Positions 28,312 to 38,509 of a DNA stretch of 64,000 nucleotides are shown piece after piece. How positions within the stretch are numbered: the first letter of the stretch is position 1; each line of letters begins with the position of its first letter. The stretch comes from Paramuribaculum sp. Lineage in GTDB: Bacteria; Bacteroidota; Bacteroidia; Bacteroidales; Muribaculaceae. The notes beneath the pieces were generated by a model, which was not told the DNA's origin, made no database searches, and was given only the letters and a program-made list of their open reading frames with translations. Location of the stretch: the NCBI GenBank assembly GCA_029060545.1, contig JAIDTT010000082.1, positions 1 through 64,000 on the forward strand, given 5' to 3'. A program made the translations under genes and the position numbers.

Positions 28312-28351
28312 AATTTGTGCCGCGACTTTTCAATAAGCCACGGCACAAATT
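28312..28351. terminator. Bidirectional terminator between convergent EPS and opine-type operons
   Basis: AATTTGTGCCG ... CGGCACAAATT (11-bp stem) followed by TTTAT. Confidence 0.75.
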
Positions 28352-28427
28352 TTATATCCACCGCTTAACATTTAATCGTACAACATCCCTAAACGAATGT
28401 TTAGCTACCGTATTAGTATCTAAGACA

Positions 28428-29462
28428 CTATCTATCCTTCATCGCTATTATGGCGTTACTCCAGTCAAGTACTCGCCGCATAGTAGGCACACTGACTCCA
28501 CAGGTGTCAGCAAGTTCTACATATTTCTTAAGCCCACAGTTAAAATCTTCAATGAAGTATCGGCTTGAGAAGTCCGGAAGCCATCCGCCCTCCACCTCCT
28601 TTACTGGCATACGTATACCTTTGAATGAATCAATCGAACGCAACTTTCGTGAAAGCGATGCGGCATTGGTCTGCTCATAGTAGTCAAGCACATACGGCAA
28701 GCATTCATTATCTATCGGAAGCGCCTCTATGATCCTATGCAGATCCGCATCAAGCGCAATATATACTTCGGAAGCATCGTCAGTCCATTCTTCATAGAAG
28801 AGGGGATTCTGTGTCAATACCTCTCCATTCCAACCTTCAAGCCAGGTGGATATACGAGCCGGATGGAGCAAGGGATTACTATTGGATAGCGTCACCTCAA
28901 GATAACTCGACATCAATTGTGCAGGTAAGCCAAATGCTGTTTCAACCCACTGCCTGAAAGCTTCTTTATCAACCTGTTCAGCGTTCTCCACCGCTATCTG
29001 GCAGGACGTCTTATAAGCCTTTATTGCTCCGACCTTACCATATTCCGAGACTTTACCTATAAATGGTACGCGCTGGAATCCCCAAAGAGGGTAACGGTCT
29101 CCTAATATTTTCAATGCGTCAAAAAAGAATCCGTTTGAGCAAAATACCCCACCGACAAATGCGCCGGATTTCAGATGGGGCATAATTCGTTTAATTTCGT
29201 TGGCATTGACAAATCCCGGCACTGTAACTATTACGACATCAGCCGGAGACACGGTCTCCTCCGGAGCCGAAGATATGGTGCCAAGCGTGACAGCCATCTC
29301 TTCTCCGTCAGGTAATATATATTTGAAATCTCGCGTCCACTTATCCGGATTGTTGGTAAGGATATTAACTGTGTAACCTTGGATAGCGAGCCAAGGGGCA
29401 ATAGCATGGCACTGACCGCCGCCGCCACATATACAAATAGTCTCAATATTCCCCATCTTCAC
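28428..29462 (-). CDS. NAD/NADP octopine/nopaline dehydrogenase family protein
   Basis: ETICICGGGGQCHAIAPWLAIQGYTVNILT; helical domain motif LEVTLSNSNPLLHPARI. Confidence 0.82.
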   Translation of the reverse strand: MKMGNIETICICGGGGQCHAIAPWLAIQGYTVNILTNNPDKWTRDFKYILPDGEEMAVTLGTISSAPEETVSPADVVIVTVPGFVNANEIKRIMPHLKSGAFVGGVFCSNGFFFDALKILGDRYPLWGFQRVPFIGKVSEYGKVGAIKAYKTSCQIAVENAEQVDKEAFRQWVETAFGLPAQLMSSYLEVTLSNSNPLLHPARISTWLEGWNGEVLTQNPLFYEEWTDDASEVYIALDADLHRIIEALPIDNECLPYVLDYYEQTNAASLSRKLRSIDSFKGIRMPVKEVEGGWLPDFSSRYFIEDFNCGLKKYVELADTCGVSVPTMRRVLDWSNAIIAMKDR

Positions 29463-29529
29463 GCGGCTTTATAATTATATGTAGGGGACAAAGCCACAAA
29501 TGCTAATTCACATTCTCGCAACTTGGAGT

Positions 29530-30468
29530 TCAAAATCCGGCGGCAATAGCGGTGATGGGGGGGGTAATTTGTTGATTCATAATATTTTCTATTTGAAAAG
29601 CAAAGTATACATCGAAAAGAGCGAGGCCGATATTGTAAGACAAAATGCGCTCGCTGTCAGATTGTCGCCCAGCAATCTCGCCGGAGAGAACCTGACCCAG
29701 TTCGCCGAATTGCCTGAATTCATTGAAGTATTTGAATCCTTTCACGTGCCCTTCATCGTCGGCAAAAACCTTATCAAACACAGTATCACAATTCTGAAAT
29801 CCACGTGTATGCACAGGCACTACAAGCACTCCGGGGTTGAACTTTGTGGTATCATCCACCAAAAGACCGTCAGCATCCGTAATACAAGATACCACCACAT
29901 CGGCTCCCTCTACAAGCTCATCCATCGTATCGCAAATTACGAAAGTAGTGTTCGGAATATGCTTATAATGTTCTACTACCCTTTCAGCCTGATCCTTATA
30001 GCGTTTTAGCCGAATCTCTAATTGTTTATCCGTATTGGTGGCAAAAAAGCAGTCAAGCGTGGCATAGGCCATTGCCCCGAGCCCAATAAACGAATAGACG
30101 CGTGCCGATGACGATCTGAGTGTATTGATCGCAAGTGTTGCCACAGCGCCGGTGCGACGAGCTGTTATCCAGTCAGTATTCACAAGCGCCGTCATTTCAC
30201 CTGTCAGCGTATCAAACATCACCATCTCACTCCTCAAGGCAGGATGATTGCCTTTCACGCGGCTTACCACCTTGCAGCCAAATGTATGAAACTCATCAGG
30301 AAGCATACACGGCATCGTATTAAAAAAATCATTTCCGCGAGGATGCAGCGATATTTTCGGCGGAAGCTGGCATAACGTTTTAATACTAAATGCCTTTCTC
30401 ACCCATTCCACACTTTGCTCAGGTGATATGTTCAACTTTCGTATCTCCTCGGAAGTGATAATCTTCAT
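29530..30468 (-). CDS. Ornithine cyclodeaminase / mu-crystallin family protein
   Basis: KVVSRVKGNHPALRSEMVMFDTLTGEMTALVNTDWITARRTGAVATLAINTL...IGLGAMAYATLDCF. Confidence 0.85.
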   Translation of the reverse strand: MKIITSEEIRKLNISPEQSVEWVRKAFSIKTLCQLPPKISLHPRGNDFFNTMPCMLPDEFHTFGCKVVSRVKGNHPALRSEMVMFDTLTGEMTALVNTDWITARRTGAVATLAINTLRSSSARVYSFIGLGAMAYATLDCFFATNTDKQLEIRLKRYKDQAERVVEHYKHIPNTTFVICDTMDELVEGADVVVSCITDADGLLVDDTTKFNPGVLVVPVHTRGFQNCDTVFDKVFADDEGHVKGFKYFNEFRQFGELGQVLSGEIAGRQSDSERILSYNIGLALFDVYFAFQIENIMNQQITPPITAIAAGF

Positions 30469-30472
30469 TCTG

Positions 30473-32284
30473 TCAGAAATTTTTTAGGACTTCAACTAAC
30501 TTGTGGTTGTCGGCGCGGTCGCGTATAGCTATACGCACATATTGTTTATCTGTCGGAAAGCCCTTCTTTGCCGAGCAGTCCTTTATAAATATATTGTATT
30601 CGGTAAGCAACCTTAGAGTAAGTTGATAGGAGGTATATTTACCGGTAAGTTCACAGAGAAAGTAATTGGCTTGCGAAGGGATCACACGCAAAAATGGTAT
30701 CGCGTCCAGTTCTTCGCGGAAGATGTCGCGCTCTTCGCGGAACTTTTCGCACGAATCAGCATAGTCCTTTTCATACTTGCCGTAGATCTGGAGATAAAAT
30801 TCGGCAAATGAATTGATGTTCCAGATACCTACATCCTTTCGCATATAGTCGATCAGCGCCTTATCGGCCGATGCCAATACTCCGAGGCGGAGTCCGGGCA
30901 CACCATAACTTTTTGATATCGATTTCATTACACACATCAAAGGATGTGCTTCCAGAGTATCGTTATAGAGCAACGTCGCCTCCACGGCATCATCAGCAAA
31001 GTCAACAAACGATTCATCTACAATGAGCCTTACACCATTGCATTCAGCCCACTCGGCAAGTTTCTCCAACCCCGCTCTGTCTATAAAATTACCCGAAGGA
31101 TTGTCTGGGTTAACAAGGAGCAGATTCTCTACCGGATTGGCTGAATAGTAACCGATAAGATCATCGACTGTATAGGAAAAGTCATCGTTTGACGGGTGGA
31201 ATGCCACAATTCGCTCTGCCGGCAGGCGATTGGGATACTCTTCAAAGGTGGGATAGGTGATACCTATCCTACCGGAAAGATATCCCATCAGACTTTTGAT
31301 AAGTTCGGCTGCTCCATTGCCTACAACCACATAATCGTGTCGGAGCGAAAAGTATTTGGCTGCCAATAGCGAATTTACCCCCATACCCGACGGATAGTCG
31401 CGAAGCAAAGGCTCAAAGTTGGCCTTCATTTCATCGATCATCCTTTGGCGAGGGAAATAAGGGTTGACCAAATAACAGAAGTCAAGCAACCCCGGGTAAC
31501 GCCAATATCCGCCATAAGATTGCTGAATCTTCTTCAGCCTTTGCTCAGGCTCGGCAAAGATTGCCTCGGCAATACGCAGATCCTGCACGTCGTCGATCTC
31601 ATACCAATGCATTCCAGTAATCGGCAGAGCCTTTATACCCGTTGCATCGATAAGGGTAATCACGCGAAGCACCTGCTCGTAATACTCATTCTCCCCGAGC
31701 ACACGGATATACGCTTCAAGGAAAGGCAGATAGTGATTTACGATAAATTCCCTTGAGAACTTATATATGTTGACCGTCTTATAATAATAGTCTGTGTCGC
31801 TGTACTTAAACGCCTTCTTCGGTATGAAATTCACGATATTGTTATCGTCGTCAATGCGCACCATCGTGCCGTCCATCCACGTCTCATACTTCGATATCAG
31901 TGCACAGTCCTTATATTCACTTTTTAATGCCGCTTCAAGTACCGAATCCTCAAAAATCAAATCCGATTCAAGCAACAGCGTCTCCTCCTCGGCCATAAAA
32001 TCGCGTGCAAGCCACAGGGAGTAGATATTGTTTGTCTTATCGTAGACAGTATTTTCCACAAACTCAATCGGTGCCGTCGGATAATTCGCCAGCAGATAGT
32101 CCTTCAGTTTATGCCCCTCGTAACCGATCACCACAACAATCCTCGAGAGGTTTAGCGTACCAAGTTGGTGGAGCATCCTGTCGATCAGACGGACACCATT
32201 CACCTCAAGCATACATTTAGTATTGTCGGCTGTAAACTCGCCCAACCGGCGCCCCATTCCTGCGGCAAGGATTATTGCTTGCAT
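30473..32284 (-). CDS. Fusion: LicC-like nucleotidyltransferase + class I/II PLP aminotransferase/decarboxylase (HisC/CobD-like)
   Basis: N-term MQAIILAAGMGRRLGEFTADNTKCMLEVNGVRLIDRML; C-term GNGAAELIKSLM...LLLVNPDNPSGNFIDRAGLEKLAEWAECNGVRLIVDESFVDF...SISKSYGVPGLRLGVLAS. Confidence 0.88.
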   Translation of the reverse strand: MQAIILAAGMGRRLGEFTADNTKCMLEVNGVRLIDRMLHQLGTLNLSRIVVVIGYEGHKLKDYLLANYPTAPIEFVENTVYDKTNNIYSLWLARDFMAEEETLLLESDLIFEDSVLEAALKSEYKDCALISKYETWMDGTMVRIDDDNNIVNFIPKKAFKYSDTDYYYKTVNIYKFSREFIVNHYLPFLEAYIRVLGENEYYEQVLRVITLIDATGIKALPITGMHWYEIDDVQDLRIAEAIFAEPEQRLKKIQQSYGGYWRYPGLLDFCYLVNPYFPRQRMIDEMKANFEPLLRDYPSGMGVNSLLAAKYFSLRHDYVVVGNGAAELIKSLMGYLSGRIGITYPTFEEYPNRLPAERIVAFHPSNDDFSYTVDDLIGYYSANPVENLLLVNPDNPSGNFIDRAGLEKLAEWAECNGVRLIVDESFVDFADDAVEATLLYNDTLEAHPLMCVMKSISKSYGVPGLRLGVLASADKALIDYMRKDVGIWNINSFAEFYLQIYGKYEKDYADSCEKFREERDIFREELDAIPFLRVIPSQANYFLCELTGKYTSYQLTLRLLTEYNIFIKDCSAKKGFPTDKQYVRIAIRDRADNHKLVEVLKNF

Positions 32285-32477
32285 AAAGTATATGATCAGA
32301 TTTATTGAGTTAACGAATTACGACATTTGCCAAAGACCATACTTAGGCACCAATTGCAAAGGTAATCAAAAGAATCCAATCCTCAGCCTTGCCGACACAA
32401 TATTTAGTAATCCCCGGCCTGCCGAGAGCCCTTGGTTTCGAATACTTTCCTGAGATGCCTGATAATACGGTTATTCT

Positions 32478-34190
32478 TTATTTGAAGTTGAGGAGGGTGG
32501 CGCCGTGGGGCGGAATGGTGACGCGGATGGTGACGTCGGGAGCAAGCTCGACTTCAGCCGGACTGCTGTCTGTGAGAAGATCAATGGCTTTATAGCGTCC
32601 GGGCTTGATACCGAGGCATTCGAAAGCGTGGGCGGGTATCATCACGTCGGCATCGGCCTGGCGGTCACCGAAGTTCACGCCCACGAGTATGAGCTGACCC
32701 GACTCGCTGTCGTGGCGCAGATAGAAGTACTGTCGCCAGGGATCGAGGCCGGCCGAATGATAGTTGACATACATAAGGTCAAACATCGATCCGCGCCGCA
32801 GAGCCGGTTCATCCATAGCGAGGTTCAGCACTCGGGAATAGATACCGCGCAGGCGCTTCTCGTCGACGGTAAGGCGGTTGTCGGAAGGCATGGGCGACTT
32901 ACCATCGCCAAGCCAGCGGCGCATGCGCTCCAGGCTCCAGTAGTCAAATATGGTGGTGCGTCCGTCGAGTCCGCTGAAGCCCTCGGCCTCTGTAGCCGGC
33001 TCGCCGAGTTCCTGTCCGAAATATATCATCATCGGAGCAGCGGTGAGAGTAGCGCTCACTACCAGCGACGGCACCACGCGCATAGCGTCGCCGGCATACT
33101 GAGTTGAGGCAAAGCGCTGTTCGTCGTGATTTTCGAGGAAGTTGAGCATGTGCTGCTCCTGTCCGCCGAGGCTCTGCCAGCAGCCGGTGATAGCTGCAGC
33201 CGACTGATGACCCTGCTCTATAGCGCGGAGTGTGTCGTATAGACCTACCTTGTCGTAGAGATAATCAAATCCGCCATACTCTATATAAGGACGATAAAGC
33301 GCCGGCTCGTAGATTTCGGCTATAAAAATCACCGTCGGATAGTCAGCCTTTACCTGCGGGATAGCCCAGTGCCAGAACTCAACCGGTACCATGTGGACCA
33401 TATCGCAGCGGAAGCCGTCGATATTTTTCGACGCCCAATACTTGAGGATATGCACCATCTTGTACCATAGCGGTGGTACCGGATCGAAGTGGCAATTGAA
33501 GCCACCGCCCCATCGGGGCTCGATACCGTAATTGAGTTTCACGGTCTCATACCAATCGTTGCGTGAAGGATGGGCCGTGAAGCAGTCGTTTCCCGAAGCC
33601 TTTGCCGGATATTCTCGGTAGGCATCGGCTCCCGAGCCGAGATCCACATCATAAGGGGCAAACTCTTCGCCCGGCATATAGTAGAAGTCGTTGGTCGGAG
33701 AGAAGAATACATTAGTATCATCGTCGGCGCCGAATGGAGCGGGAGCATCGGCAGGAGCCGCATCTGTTGTGTAGCAACGTGCCACGTGGTTAGGCACAAA
33801 ATCTATCAGCACTTTCATGCCGGCGCGGTGAGTACGCTCCACAAGAGCCTCAAACTCTTCCATTCTGCGACGCGGATCCACCGCTATGTCGGGATCAATA
33901 TCATAGTAGTCGCGTATCGCATAGGGAGAGCCGGCTTTGCCCTTTACCACATTGGGATTGTCGACCGGTTCGATTCCATAATTCGTGTAATCGGTGGCAT
34001 GCGCGTGCTCTATCACGCCTGTATACCACACATGTGTGGCTCCGAGTCGACGTATCGAGCGGAGCACGTGACCGTTGATGTCGGCCAACTTACCGCAACC
34101 GTTCTCTTCGATCGAGCCGTTGGAGCGAGGATTGGGTGTGCGGTTCATAGCCACACGCGGCACCATTTGATATATGACAAATTTTTCCAT
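32478..34190 (-). CDS. Alpha-amylase family glycoside hydrolase (GH13)
   Basis: LGATHVWYTGVIEHA, MKVLIDFVPNHVAR, IDGFRCDMVHMV, FIAEIYEP, FLENHDEQR. Confidence 0.88.
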   Translation of the reverse strand: MEKFVIYQMVPRVAMNRTPNPRSNGSIEENGCGKLADINGHVLRSIRRLGATHVWYTGVIEHAHATDYTNYGIEPVDNPNVVKGKAGSPYAIRDYYDIDPDIAVDPRRRMEEFEALVERTHRAGMKVLIDFVPNHVARCYTTDAAPADAPAPFGADDDTNVFFSPTNDFYYMPGEEFAPYDVDLGSGADAYREYPAKASGNDCFTAHPSRNDWYETVKLNYGIEPRWGGGFNCHFDPVPPLWYKMVHILKYWASKNIDGFRCDMVHMVPVEFWHWAIPQVKADYPTVIFIAEIYEPALYRPYIEYGGFDYLYDKVGLYDTLRAIEQGHQSAAAITGCWQSLGGQEQHMLNFLENHDEQRFASTQYAGDAMRVVPSLVVSATLTAAPMMIYFGQELGEPATEAEGFSGLDGRTTIFDYWSLERMRRWLGDGKSPMPSDNRLTVDEKRLRGIYSRVLNLAMDEPALRRGSMFDLMYVNYHSAGLDPWRQYFYLRHDSESGQLILVGVNFGDRQADADVMIPAHAFECLGIKPGRYKAIDLLTDSSPAEVELAPDVTIRVTIPPHGATLLNFK

Positions 34191-34255
34191 ATTCGGGGTC
34201 AGAGTTATGAATGTGATGCAAAATTACTCAATTTGCCCCGGTTGTGCAATAAGTT

Positions 34256-34939
34256 TCAGAGCCTTACAAGACGTGAGCCCGACACACCGAGCCGACTGGC
34301 TTCAGCGAGAGCCTCGCGCAGTATGGAGTCGTCGACTTCGGCCATACGCATCGATGTGGATGTAGGGAAGCGGTCGAAAAAAGGATTGTCGTGGAGATAA
34401 AGTTCCACACCTCGCACCTGACGCATCCCCTTTAGCGCCTTATAATAAGCCACTACCTTGGGTTCTACTCTTGGAAGCACCTTCACCACACGCCGACGGT
34501 CAGCCAGTTCCACCACCGCTATCACATGCCATCGGCGACGTACCGGCGCAGCGGACTCACGCTGGACGGCATCAGCCTTGTGGCTTATGGCGATATTGCG
34601 ACCGTGGGTATCGTTGATGCTTGCCATAATGGCCCGGAATATACGTCCGTGTGATGAGGTGTCCTGCAGCCCGTTGACGAGAATGAAATAATGTATCATC
34701 TCGTGGATTATCGTATCCTCCACCACGCGCTCAGGCAGATCCATAAGCGTGCTTACCCGAATCTCGAAATCATAGGCCTCACGACGCCCGTCGGGGAGCA
34801 GCCTCACCTTATATATACATTTACCTAAATATGTACGTGCCTGGGCAAGACGCATTCTCACTTTTGGGAGCCGGCCGCCGAACATACGGCGATTGAACTC
34901 ATCGTACCGCCCTTCTACAAAATCCTGATCGGGACGCAT
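34256..34939 (-). CDS. SprT-like zinc metalloprotease-domain protein
   Basis: FNRRMFGGRLPKVRMRLAQARTYLGKC...VEDTIIHEMIHYFILVNGLQDTSSHGRIF. Confidence 0.82.
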   Translation of the reverse strand: MRPDQDFVEGRYDEFNRRMFGGRLPKVRMRLAQARTYLGKCIYKVRLLPDGRREAYDFEIRVSTLMDLPERVVEDTIIHEMIHYFILVNGLQDTSSHGRIFRAIMASINDTHGRNIAISHKADAVQRESAAPVRRRWHVIAVVELADRRRVVKVLPRVEPKVVAYYKALKGMRQVRGVELYLHDNPFFDRFPTSTSMRMAEVDDSILREALAEASRLGVSGSRLVRL

Positions 34940-34946
34940 ACGTCCG

Positions 34947-36158
34947 TCATTGAGCCGTCTGCGATGCCTGTTCGGCTTTCACCGCCTCGGCCAACTGACC
35001 GAGCGCCTTGAGCAGCTGCGTGCGGGGACACGCGATATTCAGGCGCATAAATCCGCGACCCTGAGTGCCGAACATCGCACCCGAATTGAGAGCCAGATGC
35101 GCTTTGTTGAGGAAGAATTGCTCTATCCATTCCTGATCGGGACTGAGACCTCGACAGTCGAGCCATATCAGGAACGAAGCCTGTGGACGCACCACTCGCA
35201 GCACAGGAGCGTTCTCCGCGAGGAAGCGCTCCGTAGCCTCGATATTCTCCTCGAGATACGACAGCAGTTCCTCAAGCCAAGGCTCACCATGCTTGTAGGC
35301 CGCCTCTGTAGCTTCGGTGGCGGTAAATAGAGGCGCGGAAAATTCGTTCACCTCCATCCAGTGATAAAAGTCGCGGCGCAGTTCCGGATTGAGAATAACC
35401 ATCCATGAGCTACCGAGACCAGGGATATTAAAGGTCTTCGAAGGCGCGCCGAAAGTAATAGACACTGCCGCGGCGTTATCGCTCACCGACGCAAACGGGA
35501 TATGACGTATACCGCCGAGCATAAGGTCGCCGTGGATCTCGTCGGATATCACGATCACATTGTATTTGCGGGCAAGGCGAGCCACCTCTTTCAGAGTGGC
35601 CTCATCCCACTGGATACCGACAGGATTGTGAGGATTGCAGAGTATCATCATACGCGGATGCTCTTCGGCAAAAATTCGTTCCAGACCTTCGAGATCCATA
35701 CGGTAACCTACGCCATCGGCAAGCGGCACGAGCGGATTCTCCACCACGATGCGACCGTTTCCTTCAGTGACATTGCGGAACGGATGATACACCGGCGGCT
35801 GTATCACCACCTTATCGCCCTTTTCCGTGAAGAAGTTGAGCACAAAAGCGATACCGCGCACCACTCCGGCCACGAACGCCATACTATCCGTAGGCACATC
35901 CCAACCGTGGCGGCGACGAAGCCAGTCGGCTACCGTAGCCCAATAATCGGCCGGCGGACAGCTATAGCCCAGCACCGGATTGGAAAAGCGCTGATTCAAA
36001 GCTCCGAGAATCTCCGGACACACAGCAAATTCCATATCGGCAATCCACATCGGGGTCACCGATCCGGCATCTACGCCGTAAAGTTCCACAAGCGAATCAT
36101 ACTTCATGGCGTGAGTGCCACGACGGTCAATTATAGTGTCGAAATTATATTTTCCCAT
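34947..36158 (-). CDS. MalY/PatB-family PLP aminotransferase / cystathionine beta-lyase
   Basis: YNFDTIIDRRGTHAMKYD...PMWIADMEFAVCPEI...ILCNPHNPVGIQWDEATL...VISDEIHGDLML...APSKTFNIPGL. Confidence 0.92.
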   Translation of the reverse strand: MGKYNFDTIIDRRGTHAMKYDSLVELYGVDAGSVTPMWIADMEFAVCPEILGALNQRFSNPVLGYSCPPADYWATVADWLRRRHGWDVPTDSMAFVAGVVRGIAFVLNFFTEKGDKVVIQPPVYHPFRNVTEGNGRIVVENPLVPLADGVGYRMDLEGLERIFAEEHPRMMILCNPHNPVGIQWDEATLKEVARLARKYNVIVISDEIHGDLMLGGIRHIPFASVSDNAAAVSITFGAPSKTFNIPGLGSSWMVILNPELRRDFYHWMEVNEFSAPLFTATEATEAAYKHGEPWLEELLSYLEENIEATERFLAENAPVLRVVRPQASFLIWLDCRGLSPDQEWIEQFFLNKAHLALNSGAMFGTQGRGFMRLNIACPRTQLLKALGQLAEAVKAEQASQTAQ

Positions 36159-36259
36159 GTCGGTCGGTATTGCCTTTACTAAAAAATTTTACACAAAGAT
36201 ACTGAATTATTGCCTATCTTCGTCAAATTTGCGTAATTTTGTGAAACAACTATCGCCCT

Positions 36260-38491
36260 ATGGATACCGAAAGAAATCCTAACACCACCGCCGAGGAAGA
36301 AGCTCTGATCGAACACGAGTTTCAAGACCTGCTCAATGGCTATATCAATAGCAATCACCGCAAGAAAGTGGAGATAATAGAGCGCGCCTATCACTTTGCC
36401 AAGAAAGCTCACGGAGGCATACGCCGCCGGTCAGGCGAACCGTATATACTCCATCCTATTGCTGTGGCCAAAATCGCCTCACGCGAGATAGGACTCGGAT
36501 CCACATCGATCTGTGCCGCGCTGCTCCATGACGTCGTGGAGGACACCGACTACACCGTCGAGGACATCTCGCGCCACTTCGGTCCTAAGATTGCCGAGCT
36601 TGTAAGCGGCCTCACCAAGATCTCCGGCGGCATATTCGGCGACAAAGCATCCCTGCAGGCCGAAAACTTCCGGAAGCTCCTGCTCACCATGTCGGAGGAT
36701 ATCCGAGTGGTTCTGATCAAGATGGCCGACCGTCTGCACAATATGCGCACACTCGGCTCCATGGCTCCCAACAAGCAGTACAAAATCGCCGGCGAGACCC
36801 TTTACATCTACGCTCCTCTGGCATATCGCCTCGGCCTCTTCAATATCAAGACCGAACTTGAAGATCTCAGTTTCAAATACGAGCATCCTCAGGCATATCA
36901 GGAGATAGCCGATCAACTTCGGGCCTCGGAAGAACGCCGTCAGGCCGTATACTCCGACTTCTCCGCGCCCATACTCGAGCGCCTCAACGGCATGAACCTC
37001 AAGTATGAGGCGAAAGCCCGGGTGAAGTCCGTCTACTCCATCTGGCGCAAGATGGAGACCAAGAAAATTCCATTCAAGGAGGTCTACGACCTCTACGCAG
37101 TGCGTATCATCTTCGACTGTCCGGATCCCTCCGCCGAAAAGACCGTGGCTTGGAACATCTATGCCGCCATTACCGACCTCTACAAGCTCCATCCCGAGCG
37201 AACTCGCGATTGGATCAACACGCCGAAAGGCAACGGCTACCAAGCCCTCCACCTCACCGTAATGGGCCCCGACGGCAACTGGATAGAGGTACAGATACGC
37301 TCACGCCGCATGGACGAGATCGCTGAAAAGGGCTTTGCCGCCCATTGGAAATATAAAGTTGGCGAAGGCGAGGAAGAGACAGAACTCCATGCATGGCTCG
37401 CAACCATCAAGGATATTCTCGACGACCCGACACCCGACGCGGTCGACTTCCTCGACACCGTAAAACTCAACCTCTTCGCAGCGGAGATAGTAGTGTTCAC
37501 CCCCAAAGGCGAACTCATCACCTTACCCCAGAAAGCTACAGTAATCGACGTGGCCTTCACCCTCCACTCCGAACTTGGCTCGCATTGCATCGCCGGCAAA
37601 GTCAATCATAAACTCGTACCTCTTAGCTATCGTCTCAACAGCGGCGATCAGGTAGAGATTCTCACATCCAAGTCCCAGACTCCGAAACCCGAGTGGGAGC
37701 AGTTCATGGCCTCGGCCAAAGCCCGCACGCGCCTGCGCCGAGCCCTCCGTGCCGAAGTTGCACCCGACATCGAGAAAGGCAAGGAGATACTTGCCCGATT
37801 CCTTGAAAGAGCCCAGGTAGAGGCCACCAACGAGGTCATCACCAAGATGATGGCATTTTACAAGATCCCTACTCGCGACGATCTGTATATGCGGCTCGGC
37901 ACCGGGTCCCTCTCTCTTGAGGGCTATATACTCAAAGACTCCCCCACTACCTCACCGAGCCTTCTCAAAAAGATATTCCGCATCGGCACCTCCAAAAAGG
38001 CTACAGCAGAAACTACCCCGGCGCCTCCCAAGCCGAAGATCAACCCGAAGGAGGTGTACAAGCTCCATATCACCGGTGAAGGTCAGAACTTCGTGTTCGC
38101 GCCCTGCTGCCGACCGGTGCCCGGCGACGACGTGATGGGATTTATCAACGACGACGGCGACCTCGAAGTACACTCCCTCTCGTGCCCCCGTGCACAGGTT
38201 CTTAAGGCAGGCTACGGCCCGCGCATCGTGGCCACCCAGTGGGAATCCGTACAGAAGTCCATGCCCGCAACCATCGTAGTGGAAGGTGTCGACCGCCACG
38301 GAGTACTCCACGAACTCACAGGCATAATATCCAACCAGCTCAATATCGACATCCGTGCACTCAACATCTCTACCCATGCCGAAGTATTCGAATGCCGGCT
38401 CGACGTACTCGTGCACAACACCGGCGACATAGCCGCCCTCTGCGCCAAGCTCAAGAAAATCGACGGAGTGCAGAGCGCCGTCCGCCATTAA
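36260..38491 (+). CDS. RelA/SpoT family bifunctional (p)ppGpp synthetase/hydrolase
   Basis: HD (AALLHDVVEDTDYTVEDI), synthetase domain, TGS (FTPKGELITLPQKATVIDVAFTLHSELGSHC), ACT-like C-terminus. Confidence 0.95.
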   Translation: MDTERNPNTTAEEEALIEHEFQDLLNGYINSNHRKKVEIIERAYHFAKKAHGGIRRRSGEPYILHPIAVAKIASREIGLGSTSICAALLHDVVEDTDYTVEDISRHFGPKIAELVSGLTKISGGIFGDKASLQAENFRKLLLTMSEDIRVVLIKMADRLHNMRTLGSMAPNKQYKIAGETLYIYAPLAYRLGLFNIKTELEDLSFKYEHPQAYQEIADQLRASEERRQAVYSDFSAPILERLNGMNLKYEAKARVKSVYSIWRKMETKKIPFKEVYDLYAVRIIFDCPDPSAEKTVAWNIYAAITDLYKLHPERTRDWINTPKGNGYQALHLTVMGPDGNWIEVQIRSRRMDEIAEKGFAAHWKYKVGEGEEETELHAWLATIKDILDDPTPDAVDFLDTVKLNLFAAEIVVFTPKGELITLPQKATVIDVAFTLHSELGSHCIAGKVNHKLVPLSYRLNSGDQVEILTSKSQTPKPEWEQFMASAKARTRLRRALRAEVAPDIEKGKEILARFLERAQVEATNEVITKMMAFYKIPTRDDLYMRLGTGSLSLEGYILKDSPTTSPSLLKKIFRIGTSKKATAETTPAPPKPKINPKEVYKLHITGEGQNFVFAPCCRPVPGDDVMGFINDDGDLEVHSLSCPRAQVLKAGYGPRIVATQWESVQKSMPATIVVEGVDRHGVLHELTGIISNQLNIDIRALNISTHAEVFECRLDVLVHNTGDIAALCAKLKKIDGVQSAVRH

Positions 38492-38509
38492 CAATCACCT
38501 TACAAGCCA

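Noticed and set aside
30473-32284. Phosphonate pathway (PntC-AEP transaminase fusion)
   Set aside because: The PLP domain is class I/II HisC/CobD-like rather than class V AEP transaminase, and no PEP mutase or phosphonopyruvate decarboxylase is nearby.
28428-32284. Staphylopine/staphyloferrin-type metallophore cluster
   Set aside because: No nicotianamine-synthase-like gene, racemase, SbnA-like synthase or metallophore transporter alongside; glycan-decoration reading fits the neighbours better.
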